A stretch of DNA of 40,759 bases from Mesorhizobium sp. SCN 65-20 (GCA_001724355.1 MEEF01000022.1:1-40759); one strand, 5' to 3'; counted from the stretch's first letter, positions 28,724-37,094 are shown. Notes: generated by a model from the letters alone, not told the origin. Made by a program: numbers and translations.

Positions 28724-29755
28724 GTGGCATTGGCGCGCGGGCGGCGCGGCGACCGCCGCATCGACTATTGGCCGGGCTTCGTCGACGCGCTGTCGACGCT
28801 GTTGCTTGCCATCATGTTCCTGCTTTCGGTGTTCGTGCTGGCGCAGTTCCTGCTCAGCCGCGAGATTTCCGGCAAGGACGAAGTGCTGAACAGGCTCAAC
28901 TCGCAGATCAACGAGCTGACGCAGCTTCTGGCGCTGGAGAAGTCGAACTCGCAGGATACCGAGGACGCGCTGGCCAACCTGCAGGCTTCGCTTTCCGCCG
29001 CCGAGGCCGAAAAAAGCCGCCTGGAGCAGTTGCTGTCGCAGGGGGCGGGCGCCGGCGAGGCAGCCACGGCGCGCGTCGGCGAGCTGTCGGGCGAACTCGA
29101 CAATGAGCGGCAGGTCAGCCAGCGGGCACTCAGCCAGGTCGAATTGCTCAACCAGCAGATCGCGGCGCTGCGCAAGCAGATCGGCGCGCTCGAGGAAGCC
29201 CTCAACGCTTCGGAAGCCCGTGACAAGGAATCCAACACCAAGATCGCCGATCTCGGGCGTCGACTGAACGTCGCCCTTGCCCAGCGCGTGCAGGAGCTCA
29301 ACCGCTACCGTTCGGACTTCTTCGGCCGCCTGCGCGAAATCCTCTCCGACCGCGAGAACATCCGCATCGTCGGCGACCGCTTCGTGTTTCAATCGGAAGT
29401 GCTGTTCCCGACCGGCTCTGAGCAGATCAACGATGCCGGCAAGGTCGAGATGAAGAAGCTCGCCGACGCGCTCATCGAGCTGCAGAAGGAAATTCCGCCG
29501 GAGATCAACTGGGTGCTGCGTGTCGACGGCCATACGGACAACATCCAGCTGTCGGGCACCGGGCGCTATCGCGACAACTGGGAGCTGTCGTCGGCGCGTG
29601 CGACGTCGGTGGTCAAGTTCCTGATCGAAAACGGCGTGCCCGCCAACCGGCTCGTCGCCGCAGGATTTGGAGAGTTCCAGCCACTCGACGCCGCCGACAC
29701 GCCCGATGCCCGCTCGAAGAACCGCCGCATCGAACTGAAGCTTACCGAGCGGTAG
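28724..29755 (+). CDS. MotB/OmpA-like peptidoglycan-binding channel partner
   Basis: A 343-residue protein, with GTG start immediately after the previous TAA and AGAGGGAG 8 bases upstream, so translation is coupled. One helix (about 19-43, GFVDALSTLLLAIMFLLSVFVLAQFL) has Asp21 in the position of the MotB/TolR proton-carrying aspartate. A long coiled coil follows (about 55-195), far longer than in flagellar MotB. The OmpA/MotB peptidoglycan-binding domain (about 215-340) has VDGHTDNIQLSG and NRRIELKLTER. The layout recalls the ZorA/ZorB motor of Zorya defence and other anti-phage or envelope motors, but no ZorC/D/E effector is nearby. A housekeeping envelope role is likely. Confidence 0.82.
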   Translation: MALARGRRGDRRIDYWPGFVDALSTLLLAIMFLLSVFVLAQFLLSREISGKDEVLNRLNSQINELTQLLALEKSNSQDTEDALANLQASLSAAEAEKSRLEQLLSQGAGAGEAATARVGELSGELDNERQVSQRALSQVELLNQQIAALRKQIGALEEALNASEARDKESNTKIADLGRRLNVALAQRVQELNRYRSDFFGRLREILSDRENIRIVGDRFVFQSEVLFPTGSEQINDAGKVEMKKLADALIELQKEIPPEINWVLRVDGHTDNIQLSGTGRYRDNWELSSARATSVVKFLIENGVPANRLVAAGFGEFQPLDAADTPDARSKNRRIELKLTER

Positions 29756-30002
29756 ATCAAGATTGCGTGTGCCCGCTGCGGTTGCCCGATATGGGGCAGC
29801 TTTGGGGCGGCCGCAGCCGGATTGCGGCTGCCCGGATCGGGCGAAGATTATCTTTTCTTAATTGGCCTTGCCTCGGGGGGCGGACCTAGACTCCGCATGC
29901 AGTCCGGGAACCGCCGGCGGTGTCCTCCCACCGCGACGCGACGGATCCTGACGGGCTGCCATCGCGGGGCGGAACCTCGCCCCCGTATTCAGGAGACGCA
30001 AA

Positions 30003-30461
30003 ATGCGCTCTTTGACCCTGAAGGCGGCGCTTGCCGCAGTTCTCGTCACCACTCCCCTGGCCTCAGCCTTCGCACGCGACCACCACCCCGCCAGTGGTGC
30101 TTCGTCTTCCCAAATCAGCCGTTCCGGCATCGGTGCCTTAAACGGTATGGCCGGCGAGGGCGATTCGAGTGATTCATCCAAGCCGATCTCGGGACAGCCG
30201 CAGCTGCAGCGAATGTATCCGGTGAACGTGATCCTCGGCGAACTGCACTCCGACGACGCCCGCATCGCCGCAGACCGGAAGATGAGGCTCGTCACTCCGG
30301 CGCAGGCACGCGCTCTCACCGGCGAGGACGCAGCAATCCGTCGCGCCGCCCTCAATGACGCCGGAGGACGCGGCGTGGTTTCTTCGTCCCAGTACAACCA
30401 GCTGACGGCAGAGGTCTCCAATCTGGACAGCCAGATCGCCCGTGACTCGGGCCGCGGCTGA
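30003..30461 (+). CDS. small secreted protein of unknown function
   Basis: A 152-residue protein with a signal peptide (about 1-24, MRSLTLKAALAAVLVTTPLASAFA). The mature part is polar and Ser/Gly-rich, low-complexity (SGASSSQISRSG, GEGDSSDSSK). A central block LQRMYPVNVILGELHSDDARIAADRKMRLVTPAQARALTGED looks conserved-type but matches no family I know. The C-terminal part is helical and amphipathic. No transmembrane helix follows the signal. The leader has AGGAG 8 bases before the ATG. Unusually, the gene stands alone with its own terminator; it may be a periplasmic or extracellular protein. Confidence 0.65.
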   Translation: MRSLTLKAALAAVLVTTPLASAFARDHHPASGASSSQISRSGIGALNGMAGEGDSSDSSKPISGQPQLQRMYPVNVILGELHSDDARIAADRKMRLVTPAQARALTGEDAAIRRAALNDAGGRGVVSSSQYNQLTAEVSNLDSQIARDSGRG

Positions 30462-30487
30462 CCTTTTCCACGACCTCCCGAACAAGG

Positions 30488-30515
30488 CGCTCCCGGAGCA
30501 ATCCGGGGGCGTTTT
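30488..30515 (+). terminator. Rho-independent terminator after the small secreted protein gene
   Basis: A 9-bp stem with one G-T pair (CGCTCCCGG 30488-30496, loop AGCAAT, CCGGGGGCG 30503-30511) is followed by TTTT. It is 27 bases after the stop codon. Confidence 0.8.
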
Positions 30516-30635
30516 GCGTCTCCGGAAACGGCGAGCCTCAGTGAATGCCGGATGTTGTCGAGACGAGCGATGGGCCCTTGCGGTCGTCTCCGGTTTGGTA
30601 TCCTCTCGCCGCCGACTTGAGACAGAGGAGAAGCT

Positions 30636-32120
30636 ATGTCCTTCGCAAAACTCGATGAGCTCGGCCGCAAGCTCGAAGCGCTCGAACACGCGCTTGCCAT
30701 ACTCGGCGCCGACGAGGCGACGCACATGGCCGTCGGCGGTGGTGCCAAGCGCGCCGAAGCGATGTCTGCGCTTGCCGGCATGCACCACCGGCAGGCCACT
30801 GCGCCCGAGATTGCCGACTGGATCGCGGCCGCCGAGAGGGAGGTCCTGAACGAGGAGCAGAAGGCGGCGCTAGGCGAGTTCCGCCGCCACTACACCAACC
30901 TGACCTGCTTGCCCGCCGAGTTCGTCGAACGGCTCATGGCGGCACGGCTGCGCTCGGAGCAGCTGTGGCGCGACCTGCGGGCCAAGAACGACTGGGCCGG
31001 CTTCGAACCGGCGCTGGAGGGGGTGGTTGCCCTGATCCGCGAGGAGGCGGCGTTGCGTTCCGAGGCGCTGGGGCTCGATCCCTACGACGCATTGATGGAG
31101 CAATTCGACCCGGGCCACCGGACGGCCGACATCACTCCGGTCTTCTCCGATCTCAAGGCGTTCCTGAAGGACTTCGTTCCCGAAGCGCTTGCTGTGCAGG
31201 AGGAGCGGCGTGCGAGGAAGCCGCTGCGGCCCCTGTCCGGCGTCTATGCTGTCGAGCGCCAGCGCGAACTCGCTCTGGCCATGATGGCGGCGGCCGGGTT
31301 CGACCTCACCCGCGGCAGCCTTTCTGTGTCGCACCATCCGTTCTGCGGCGGCGTGCCGACCGATGTGCGCATCACCACGCGCTACAAGACATCCGATTTC
31401 CTGTCCGCCCTGATGGGCGTGCTGCATGAGACCGGACACGCGATGTACGAACAGAACCTGCCCCAGGCCTGGTCGCACTGGCCGCTGGGCAAGGCGCGCG
31501 GCATGTCGGTGCACGAGAGCCAGAGCCTGTTCGTCGAAAAGCAGCTCGGCCGCAATCCCGCCTTCTGGCGCTGGGCCCTGCCGCTCGTTGAACAGCACCT
31601 GGGTGAGAGCTGGTCGCTGGACGAGATCCTGCCGCACGTCCATCGGGTCGAGCGCGGCCTGATCCGCGTCGACGCCGACGAGGTGACCTATCCGCTGCAC
31701 GTCATCCTGCGCTACGAGCTGGAGCAGGAGCTTATCGCCGGCAGCCTGGCTGTCTCGGACCTTCCCGAGGCGTGGGACGCCAAGATGCGCGAGTATCTTG
31801 GCCTGTCGACCATCGACAATCCGGCCGACGGCCCGATGCAGGACGTACACTGGCCCGGCGCCGCCTTTGGCTACTTCCCGTCCTACACGCTGGGCGCGAT
31901 GATGGCGGCACAGCAATGGGCGGCAATCGTCAAGGCGCATCCCGCGATCGACGAGGAGATCGCCCGCGGCCACTTCGAGACGGTCAACGACTGGCGCCGC
32001 AAGAACATCTGGTCGCAAGCTTCGCGCTGGTCGACGCCGGAGCTTCTGGAGCGCGCCACCGGCGAGAAGCTCAACGCCGCCCATTTCACGGAACACCTCA
32101 AGAAGCGCTACGGACGCTGA
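30636..32120 (+). CDS. M32-family metallocarboxypeptidase (thermostable carboxypeptidase Taq type)
   Basis: A 494-residue cytoplasmic zinc carboxypeptidase of family M32. The metal motif HETGH (residues 264-268) lies in GVLHETGHAMYEQNLPQ. Family signature blocks include SLSVSHHPFCGGVPTDVRITTRY (substrate pocket), ARGMSVHESQSLFVEKQLGR (third zinc ligand Glu in HESQS), IRVDADEVTYPLHVILRYELE and DVHWPGAAFGYFPSYTLGAMMA. It removes C-terminal amino acids (not proline) from peptides. The start has GAGGAG five bases upstream. It is probably monocistronic, with 171 bases to the next gene. Confidence 0.94.
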   Translation: MSFAKLDELGRKLEALEHALAILGADEATHMAVGGGAKRAEAMSALAGMHHRQATAPEIADWIAAAEREVLNEEQKAALGEFRRHYTNLTCLPAEFVERLMAARLRSEQLWRDLRAKNDWAGFEPALEGVVALIREEAALRSEALGLDPYDALMEQFDPGHRTADITPVFSDLKAFLKDFVPEALAVQEERRARKPLRPLSGVYAVERQRELALAMMAAAGFDLTRGSLSVSHHPFCGGVPTDVRITTRYKTSDFLSALMGVLHETGHAMYEQNLPQAWSHWPLGKARGMSVHESQSLFVEKQLGRNPAFWRWALPLVEQHLGESWSLDEILPHVHRVERGLIRVDADEVTYPLHVILRYELEQELIAGSLAVSDLPEAWDAKMREYLGLSTIDNPADGPMQDVHWPGAAFGYFPSYTLGAMMAAQQWAAIVKAHPAIDEEIARGHFETVNDWRRKNIWSQASRWSTPELLERATGEKLNAAHFTEHLKKRYGR

Positions 32121-32231
32121 GCGGTTCGGCGAGATTTCGGAGAGACGCTGCAAGTGTGGCGCCTTGGCCGAGGCGTTCGTCGATTGCACGTGGTGAAGCT
32201 TTCAGCGAGTCACAAGGCGGTGCGTCGTGCG

Positions 32232-32260
32232 TTGACGCAGGCCGTCGCATTCACGATTGT
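32232..32260 (+). promoter_or_regulatory. possible promoter of the deiodinase-like gene
   Basis: TTGACG (32232-32237) and GATTGT (32255-32260) are separated by 17 bases, about 30 bases before the start codon. The -10 match is only partial, so this is tentative. Confidence 0.35.
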
Positions 32261-32291
32261 CCCCCGCATCAGAATCTTCGGGGAGGAATAC

Positions 32292-32981
32292 ATGACCGTC
32301 TCAACCGCTCACGCCTATCGCGCGGTTCCGTTGCCTGACTACCAGGAAAGGCCCGTCGAGGAGATGCGCGCCGGCGCCCAGGCCTTTTATGACGAAATCC
32401 GCACCCGCCATACGGTGCGCGATTTCTCCACCCGGCCGGTGCCGCGCGACATCATCGAGACCTGCATTCTCGCCGCCGGCACCGCGCCCAACGGCGCCAA
32501 CCACCAGCCCTGGCATTTCGCCGTCATCGGCGATCCCGGGGTCAAGCGGAAGATCCGCGAGGCGGCGGAGGTCGAAGAGCGCGCCTTCTACGAGGGCAAG
32601 GCGGGCGAGGAGTGGCTGAAGGCGCTGGCGCCGCTCGGCACGGATGCGTCGAAGCCCTTCCTCGAGGAAGCGCCTTGGCTCATCTGCATCTTCGGCGAAC
32701 GCAAGAGCCGCTCGGCCGATGGGGTGGCCCGCAAGAACTACTACGTGCCGGAATCGGTCAGCATCGCCACCGGCTTCCTGATCGCGGCGCTGCATCGCGC
32801 CGGGCTCGCGACGCTTACCCACACGCCCAATCCGATGAGTTTCCTCAACGAAATCTGCGGCCGCGACCCGCACGACAAGCCCTACATCCTGATGGTCGTA
32901 GGCTATCCCAAGGAAGGCGCGACCATTCCGGCGCATGCCATGGAAAAGAGGCCGCTGTCGGAGATCGCCACGTTCCTGTGA
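32292..32981 (+). CDS. nitroreductase-family flavoprotein, iodotyrosine deiodinase-like
   Basis: A 229-residue FMN protein that most resembles the iodotyrosine deiodinase (IYD) branch of the nitroreductase superfamily. [15 protein letters not shown] and [19 protein letters not shown] match the FMN-binding blocks of IYD. The active-site lid residues that clasp the zwitterion of halotyrosine (human Glu157, Tyr161, Lys182) align without gaps to Glu96, Tyr100 and Lys121. [26 protein letters not shown] and [13 protein letters not shown] follow. It may reduce a halogenated or nitrated aromatic amino acid, or bind tyrosine-like ligands. The ATG at 32292 has GGGAGGA upstream; the longer in-frame start is not supported. 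The gene converges on the ABC transporter with four bases between. Confidence 0.85.
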   Translation: MTVSTAHAYRAVPLPDYQERPVEEMRAGAQAFYDEIRTRHTVRDFSTRPVPRDIIETCILAAGTAPNGANHQPWHFAVIGDPGVKRKIREAAEVEERAFYEGKAGEEWLKALAPLGTDASKPFLEEAPWLICIFGERKSRSADGVARKNYYVPESVSIATGFLIAALHRAGLATLTHTPNPMSFLNEICGRDPHDKPYILMVVGYPKEGATIPAHAMEKRPLSEIATFL

Positions 32982-32985
32982 AGCG

Positions 32986-34791
32986 CTACTCCGCTGCGCC
33001 CTGAAGCGCGGTTGCGCCGGCGTCGAACTGCAGCTTGGCGAGGCGCGCATAGACGCCGCCCTTGGCGACCAGGCTCTGGTGCGTGCCTTCCTCGACGACG
33101 CGGCCGCCGTCCATCACCAGGATGCGGTCGGCCTTGAGCACGGTTGCGAGGCGATGCGCGATGACGATGGTGGTGCGGCCCTGCATCAGGTGCTCGAGCG
33201 CGGTCTGCACCTGCCTCTCGCTCTGGGCATCGAGCGCTGAGGTTGCCTCGTCGAGCAGAAGGATCGGGGCGTCGCGCAGGATGGCGCGAGCAATGGCGAT
33301 GCGCTGGCGCTGGCCGCCCGAAAGGGTGACGCCGCGCTCGCCGACCTGGGTGTCGTAGCCATGCTGCAGCTTTTCGATGAACTCGTCGGCAAGTGCTGCC
33401 TTGGCCGCGGCCGCGATCTCCGTCTGCGTCGCGCCGGGACGTCCGAAGCCGATGTTGTCGGCGGCCGAACTGGCGAAGACGGTCACGTCCTGCGGAACGA
33501 TTGCGATACGCGAACGCACTGCCTCCGGGTCGGCCTTCTTCAGGTCGACGCCGTCGATCAGCACCGCACCGTTCTCCGGGTCGTAGAAGCGCAGGAGCAG
33601 CGAGAACACGGTGCTCTTGCCGGCACCCGAGGGGCCGACGATGGCAACCGTCTCTCCCGGCTTGATCGTGAAGCTCAGGCCGTGGACGGCGGCGCGGTCC
33701 GGCCGCACGGGATAGGAGAAATTCACGTTGCGGAACTCGATCGCGCCCGTGCTGCGGGCGGGCAGCGCCACCGGCGATGCCGGAGCGGCGACGCTCGACT
33801 CTTCGGCGAGGATCTCGGTGATCCTTTCGGCCGCGCCGGCCGCAGCACTCAGTTCGCCCCACACTTCCGACAAGGCTCCCAGCGCGCCGGCGGCGAAGAC
33901 GGAATAGAGCAGGAACTGGCCGAGCGTGCCGGGAGAGATCGTGCCCGCCAGCACGTCGCGGGAGCCGAACCACAGCACCGCCACCACCGATCCGAAGATG
34001 GTGAAGATGGCGACGAAGGTGAGGATAGCGCGCGCCAGCACCGAGGCGCGGGCGGCCTGGAACGCGGTCTCGACCGCAGCGGAGAAGCGGCCGGTCACCA
34101 ACCTCTCGTTGGTGAACGCCTGGAGGGTGCGGATCGCGCCGATCTGCTCGCTGGCGAAGGCGGTGGCGTTGGCCAGCGTGTCCTGTGCCGCGCGCGACTT
34201 GCGCCTGACCGAGCGGCCAAAGGCGACCAGCGGCAGCACGATCAGCGGGATGGCGGCGATCACCAGGCCGGAGAGCTTGGGGCTGGTCACCACCATCATG
34301 GCGAGAGCGCCCAGCCCGAGGATGATGTTGCGCAGGGCGACCGATGCAGTGGCGCCCACGGCCGACTTGATCTGGGTGGTGTCCGCCGTCAGGCGCGAGA
34401 CGATCTCGCCCGACATGGCGGTGTCGAAGAAGGCCGGCGACAGCCGGGTGACGTGGCTGAACACGTCGCGGCGGATGTCGGAAACGACGCGCTCGCCGAG
34501 CGTGATGACGAAATAGTACCGGCAGGCGGATGCGAGCGCGAGAAGGGCGGCGATCGCCACCAGCATGACGAAATAGCGGGCGATGAAGCCCGAATCGGAC
34601 GAGGAGAAGCCGTGGTCGATCATCCGGCGGACGGCGATCGGCAGGGTCAGCGTGGTGACCGCGGCGAGGATGAGCGAGATGACGGTGCCGACGACCAGCT
34701 TGGGGTAGCGGCCGAGATAGGGCGAAAGCCTGCTGAGCGGTCGCAGCGAACGCCCGCGCTCTTCTTTCGCGCTCTCGGTCGTGTTCGCCAT
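32986..34791 (-). CDS. ABC exporter, fused permease and ATPase (MsbA-like)
   Basis: A 601-residue half-transporter. The N-terminal six-helix domain (about 25-315) contains typical IM-ABC segments such as MSGEIVSRLTADTTQIKSAVG. The ATPase domain has GPSGAGKS (Walker A, about 380), the LSGGQRQRIAIARA signature, ILLLDEATSALD (Walker B) and an H-loop in VIAHRLATVL. It should work as a homodimer exporting a lipid or hydrophobic molecule. A 600-residue exporter of this kind next to rpmE is recurrent in rhizobia. The start ATG at 34791 has AGAGGGA six bases upstream; nine further upstream codons are dropped. The substrate is unknown. Confidence 0.93.
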   Translation of the reverse strand: MANTTESAKEERGRSLRPLSRLSPYLGRYPKLVVGTVISLILAAVTTLTLPIAVRRMIDHGFSSSDSGFIARYFVMLVAIAALLALASACRYYFVITLGERVVSDIRRDVFSHVTRLSPAFFDTAMSGEIVSRLTADTTQIKSAVGATASVALRNIILGLGALAMMVVTSPKLSGLVIAAIPLIVLPLVAFGRSVRRKSRAAQDTLANATAFASEQIGAIRTLQAFTNERLVTGRFSAAVETAFQAARASVLARAILTFVAIFTIFGSVVAVLWFGSRDVLAGTISPGTLGQFLLYSVFAAGALGALSEVWGELSAAAGAAERITEILAEESSVAAPASPVALPARSTGAIEFRNVNFSYPVRPDRAAVHGLSFTIKPGETVAIVGPSGAGKSTVFSLLLRFYDPENGAVLIDGVDLKKADPEAVRSRIAIVPQDVTVFASSAADNIGFGRPGATQTEIAAAAKAALADEFIEKLQHGYDTQVGERGVTLSGGQRQRIAIARAILRDAPILLLDEATSALDAQSERQVQTALEHLMQGRTTIVIAHRLATVLKADRILVMDGGRVVEEGTHQSLVAKGGVYARLAKLQFDAGATALQGAAE

Positions 34792-34835
34792 GATCATTCC
34801 CTCTGGGCCGCGGCCCATTTGCCGGCTGCGCGGCC

Positions 34836-34864
34836 TTGTGATTCGAAATCGGCTGATGTATAGG
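34836..34864 (+). promoter_or_regulatory. possible rpmE promoter
   Basis: TTGTGA (34836-34841) and TATAGG (34859-34864) are separated by 17 bases, 116 bases before the rpmE start and beyond the divergent ABC transporter start. A reasonable sigma-70-type match; unproven. Confidence 0.4.
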
Positions 34865-34979
34865 CACGCCGACCGTTTCTGAAGCCGTGGCCTATCTAGC
34901 TGCGGCTTCGAAGTTTAGGAAGAGGCGCATCGCCGCAGGACATCTGCGCAAGCCGCGCCGCGACAGCAGGAACAGAGCG

Positions 34980-35201
34980 ATGAAGGCCGATATCCATCCC
35001 GACTACCACACCATCAAGGTCGTCATGACCAATGGCACCGAGTATTTTACCCGCTCCACCTGGGGCAAGGAAGGCGATACGATGAACCTCGATATCGACC
35101 CGACCACGCACCCGGCCTGGACCGGTGGCCAGCAGACGCTGCTCGACCGCGGCGGCCGTCTGTCGAAGTTCAAGAAGCGCTACGAAGGCCTCGGCATCTA
35201 A
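34980..35201 (+). CDS. rpmE: 50S ribosomal protein L31
   Basis: A 73-residue ribosomal protein ([31 protein letters not shown]). It has the long alphaproteobacterial insert [32 protein letters not shown] at the C-terminus. It contains no cysteine, so it is the zinc-independent form, whereas many bacteria carry a four-cysteine L31. It sits at the intersubunit bridge of the large ribosomal subunit. It is divergent from the ABC exporter and followed by a strong terminator. Confidence 0.95.
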   Translation: MKADIHPDYHTIKVVMTNGTEYFTRSTWGKEGDTMNLDIDPTTHPAWTGGQQTLLDRGGRLSKFKKRYEGLGI

Positions 35202-35227
35202 GCCGACCCTGCTTCCCGGACTACAAG

Positions 35228-35252
35228 AACCCGCCCTTGTGGCGGGTTTTTT
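35228..35252 (+). terminator. Rho-independent terminator after rpmE
   Basis: A perfect 8-bp stem (AACCCGCC 35228-35235, loop CTTGT, GGCGGGTT 35241-35248) runs into TTTT, then GTTTG. It is a clear terminator 27 bases past the stop codon. Confidence 0.92.
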
Positions 35253-35458
35253 GTTTGTTGGATTTACGCGTGTTGCCACGCAAACGCGTGTGGCACCAAC
35301 GACTGCTTCTGGCCCTAAGCTGCCGTCTGGTGATCATGGCGCGAATGACCGATTTGCGCCCTCATTTCGGAAAATGGTCGTCTATGCGATCGAGTCAGGC
35401 GGCTAGTTCGCGCCAGAGGCGGACCAGCGCTTGAACAAGTAGATTTCGGCCTAATACA

Positions 35459-36082
35459 TCAGTTTTGACTCAATTTCGGTGCCCGAGTCATTGCCCAGAG
35501 CGTGGGCGCCCCCGCAAACGGATGCCCCTCCACGGCGATTACGAAGCCAAGCCGACGATAGAAGTCGTGGGTTTGCGGAAAGGGGGTTTCCAAATAGCAT
35601 GCCGCGCGCGACCGGTCGGCGTTCTCCAATACCGGGGCAAGCAGGCGAGATCCAATGCCGCTACCTTGCATCTCAGGCTCAACACCGGTGAAGAAAAGGT
35701 ACCAATGCGGCTCGGAGGGATGCCCGGATTCGAGCCCAGCGAAGCCTTCGAATAGGGCGACCGCAGCTTTTGGGTCGATCGCGCGTACCCGGTTTTCAGT
35801 CAGCGTTTGGCGCCTGAGGTCCCTGGCGGTCGACTGTCCAGCGTCTGGTGGCCGCCAGACAGCCGCCGCCACAATCTTCTCATCCATCATGGCCGCATAG
35901 ACGTGCCCAAACCTGATGTGCGCACGCACCACATCGTTGAAGAAGGCTCGGAACACCTCGGCGCGCCGGTTGGCTTCAGGAAAGTAATACGAGAAGATCG
36001 GGTCGGGCATGAATGCCCGCGTCAACAGGGCAACTGCCTCTTTCACTCTGTTGAGTGGCAGCCGACCAATGACCGGTTCCAA
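35459..36082 (-). CDS. GNAT-family N-acetyltransferase in a less G+C-rich patch
   Basis: A 207-residue GNAT protein. Motif A is VEPEMQGSGIGSRLLAPVLENAD and motif B is FPQTHDFYRRLGFVIAVEGH. It ends ...GAPTLWAMTRAPKLSQN. The closest look is to single-domain acetyltransferases with an N-terminal VKEAVALLTRAFMPDPIFSYYFPE block (PF13508-like) acting on small molecules or antibiotics; substrate unknown. Codon use and local composition are more A/T-rich than the neighbours, as is the flanking DNA to 36400, suggesting recent acquisition. It is alone in its transcription unit. Confidence 0.82.
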   Translation of the reverse strand: MEPVIGRLPLNRVKEAVALLTRAFMPDPIFSYYFPEANRRAEVFRAFFNDVVRAHIRFGHVYAAMMDEKIVAAAVWRPPDAGQSTARDLRRQTLTENRVRAIDPKAAVALFEGFAGLESGHPSEPHWYLFFTGVEPEMQGSGIGSRLLAPVLENADRSRAACYLETPFPQTHDFYRRLGFVIAVEGHPFAGAPTLWAMTRAPKLSQN

Positions 36083-36401
36083 AACGTCGCCCCTGCTTGA
36101 CCGCTGGCTCTTAAAACTCGACCAAAAGAGATTGTATTAACGCAGTTTGAAGCAGTCAAACCGGCCGAACTTCCGCTTGGGGGCCAATCACAGACCCTGG
36201 CGGCAAGAATACTTTGGTGTCCACTTCTCGTGTTGGGTGTCCAAGCGGCGGACGGTCGGCCGTCGGCCCCAAAGGGGTATCTATCCGACCCGAAGCAAAT
36301 ATCTTGTTTTGGCGCAAAGCGGCCAACGCCGTATCGTTTTCGGTTGGTGGCATTTGCTATCTAAATTCGATCATGTGCGCGTTTCATGACCCCACCCTTA
36401 A
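36083..36401. other. intergenic stretch with low G+C and no recognised gene
   Basis: These roughly 320 bases between the GNAT gene and the repeat at 36402 are lower in G+C than the rest. Short frames (for example about 65 codons on the minus strand, 36156-36353) resemble no known family. It may be the remains of a transferred segment. Confidence 0.35.
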
Positions 36402-36424
36402 CCCCTCCCCACAAGGGGGAGGGG
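36402..36424. repeat. short palindromic repeat CCCCTCCCC-ACAA-GGGGGAGGGG
   Basis: A 9-bp perfect inverted repeat with a short loop lies just past the stop codon of the TetR-like gene, preceded by a CCCCACCCTTAA box. This CCCTCCCC...GGGGAGGG hairpin is a frequent dispersed intergenic element in Mesorhizobium-type genomes. It may also help to end the TetR gene transcript. Confidence 0.65.
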
Positions 36425-36435
36425 AACGGTCGCCG

Positions 36436-37056
36436 TCAAGCGTTCCCGATTTCCCGCAGCGCCATCGCCTTGTAGTCGGCCACCAGCGCGTCACCCTCCG
36501 CCCGCTCCACCGAGATCGCCAGCCGCATCGTCGCCTCGCCGAGCGACATGACGAGGAACGCCTTGCGCCGGATATCATCGCCGTCGTTGTTTCGCGCCAC
36601 CCGCTGCCAGGCCTCCGCCAGAAGCTCGCCGTTGGCGCGGCTGTCGCGCAGGTCGATGTCGCGCAGCGCCTTGTCGGCCTGCGTGCCCGACCAGATGTCG
36701 CGCATCACCGGCTCGGCGAGGAAGATGCCGTAGTAGGTGTCGATCAGCCCGCCGAAGGCCCGGAGCAGGCCGTCCATGTCGCGCACGCCTGCGAGCCCCT
36801 CGGCAATGCAGGCGCGACCCTCGGCGTTGTAACGCTCTGCCAGCGTGCGGACGATTGCGCCCTTGTCCGGAAAATACTGGTAGAGCGAGCCGATCGACAC
36901 GCCGGCGCGTTCGGCCACCTCGCCCATGCGCATGGCGTCGCTGCCGCCTTCCTCGATCAGGGCAGTTGCCGCCTGCAGCATCCGCTCCACCCGCTCCTGG
37001 CTACGCTTCTGGCTCGGCGCGCGGCGCAGCGCGCCGGTCTCATCGGTCTTTTCCAT
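36436..37056 (-). CDS. TetR-family transcriptional regulator
   Basis: A 206-residue regulator. The N-terminal helix-turn-helix reads RVERMLQAATALIEEGGSDAMRMGEVAERAGVSIGSLYQYFPDKGAIVRTLAERY. The C-terminal helical ligand domain (about 75-206) includes LIDTYYGIFLAEPVMRDIWSGTQ. It is divergently transcribed from an NmrA-like gene across a nested palindrome that is almost certainly its operator, so it should repress both itself and that gene. The ATG at 37056 (MEKTDETGAL) is preferred to an upstream in-frame start at 37137 whose codons lie within the palindrome. Confidence 0.9.
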   Translation of the reverse strand: MEKTDETGALRRAPSQKRSQERVERMLQAATALIEEGGSDAMRMGEVAERAGVSIGSLYQYFPDKGAIVRTLAERYNAEGRACIAEGLAGVRDMDGLLRAFGGLIDTYYGIFLAEPVMRDIWSGTQADKALRDIDLRDSRANGELLAEAWQRVARNNDGDDIRRKAFLVMSLGEATMRLAISVERAEGDALVADYKAMALREIGNA

Positions 37057-37094
37057 GGTCCAGTCCCGCAGCGGCGATTCCGCTTGACGATCAT

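Noticed and set aside
27704-29755. Zorya anti-phage system
   Set aside because: Only the MotA/MotB-like pair is present; no ZorC, ZorD or ZorE gene adjoins, and the flanks are housekeeping. Kept only as an analogy.
33361-34863. Plus-strand open frame of 500 codons over the ABC exporter
   Set aside because: Asp/Gly/Arg/His-rich sequence without domain, opposite a complete ABC transporter.
36156-36353. 65-codon minus-strand frame between the GNAT and TetR genes
   Set aside because: No ribosome binding site, no family resemblance, and the region is compositionally unusual; it is reported only as unassigned sequence.
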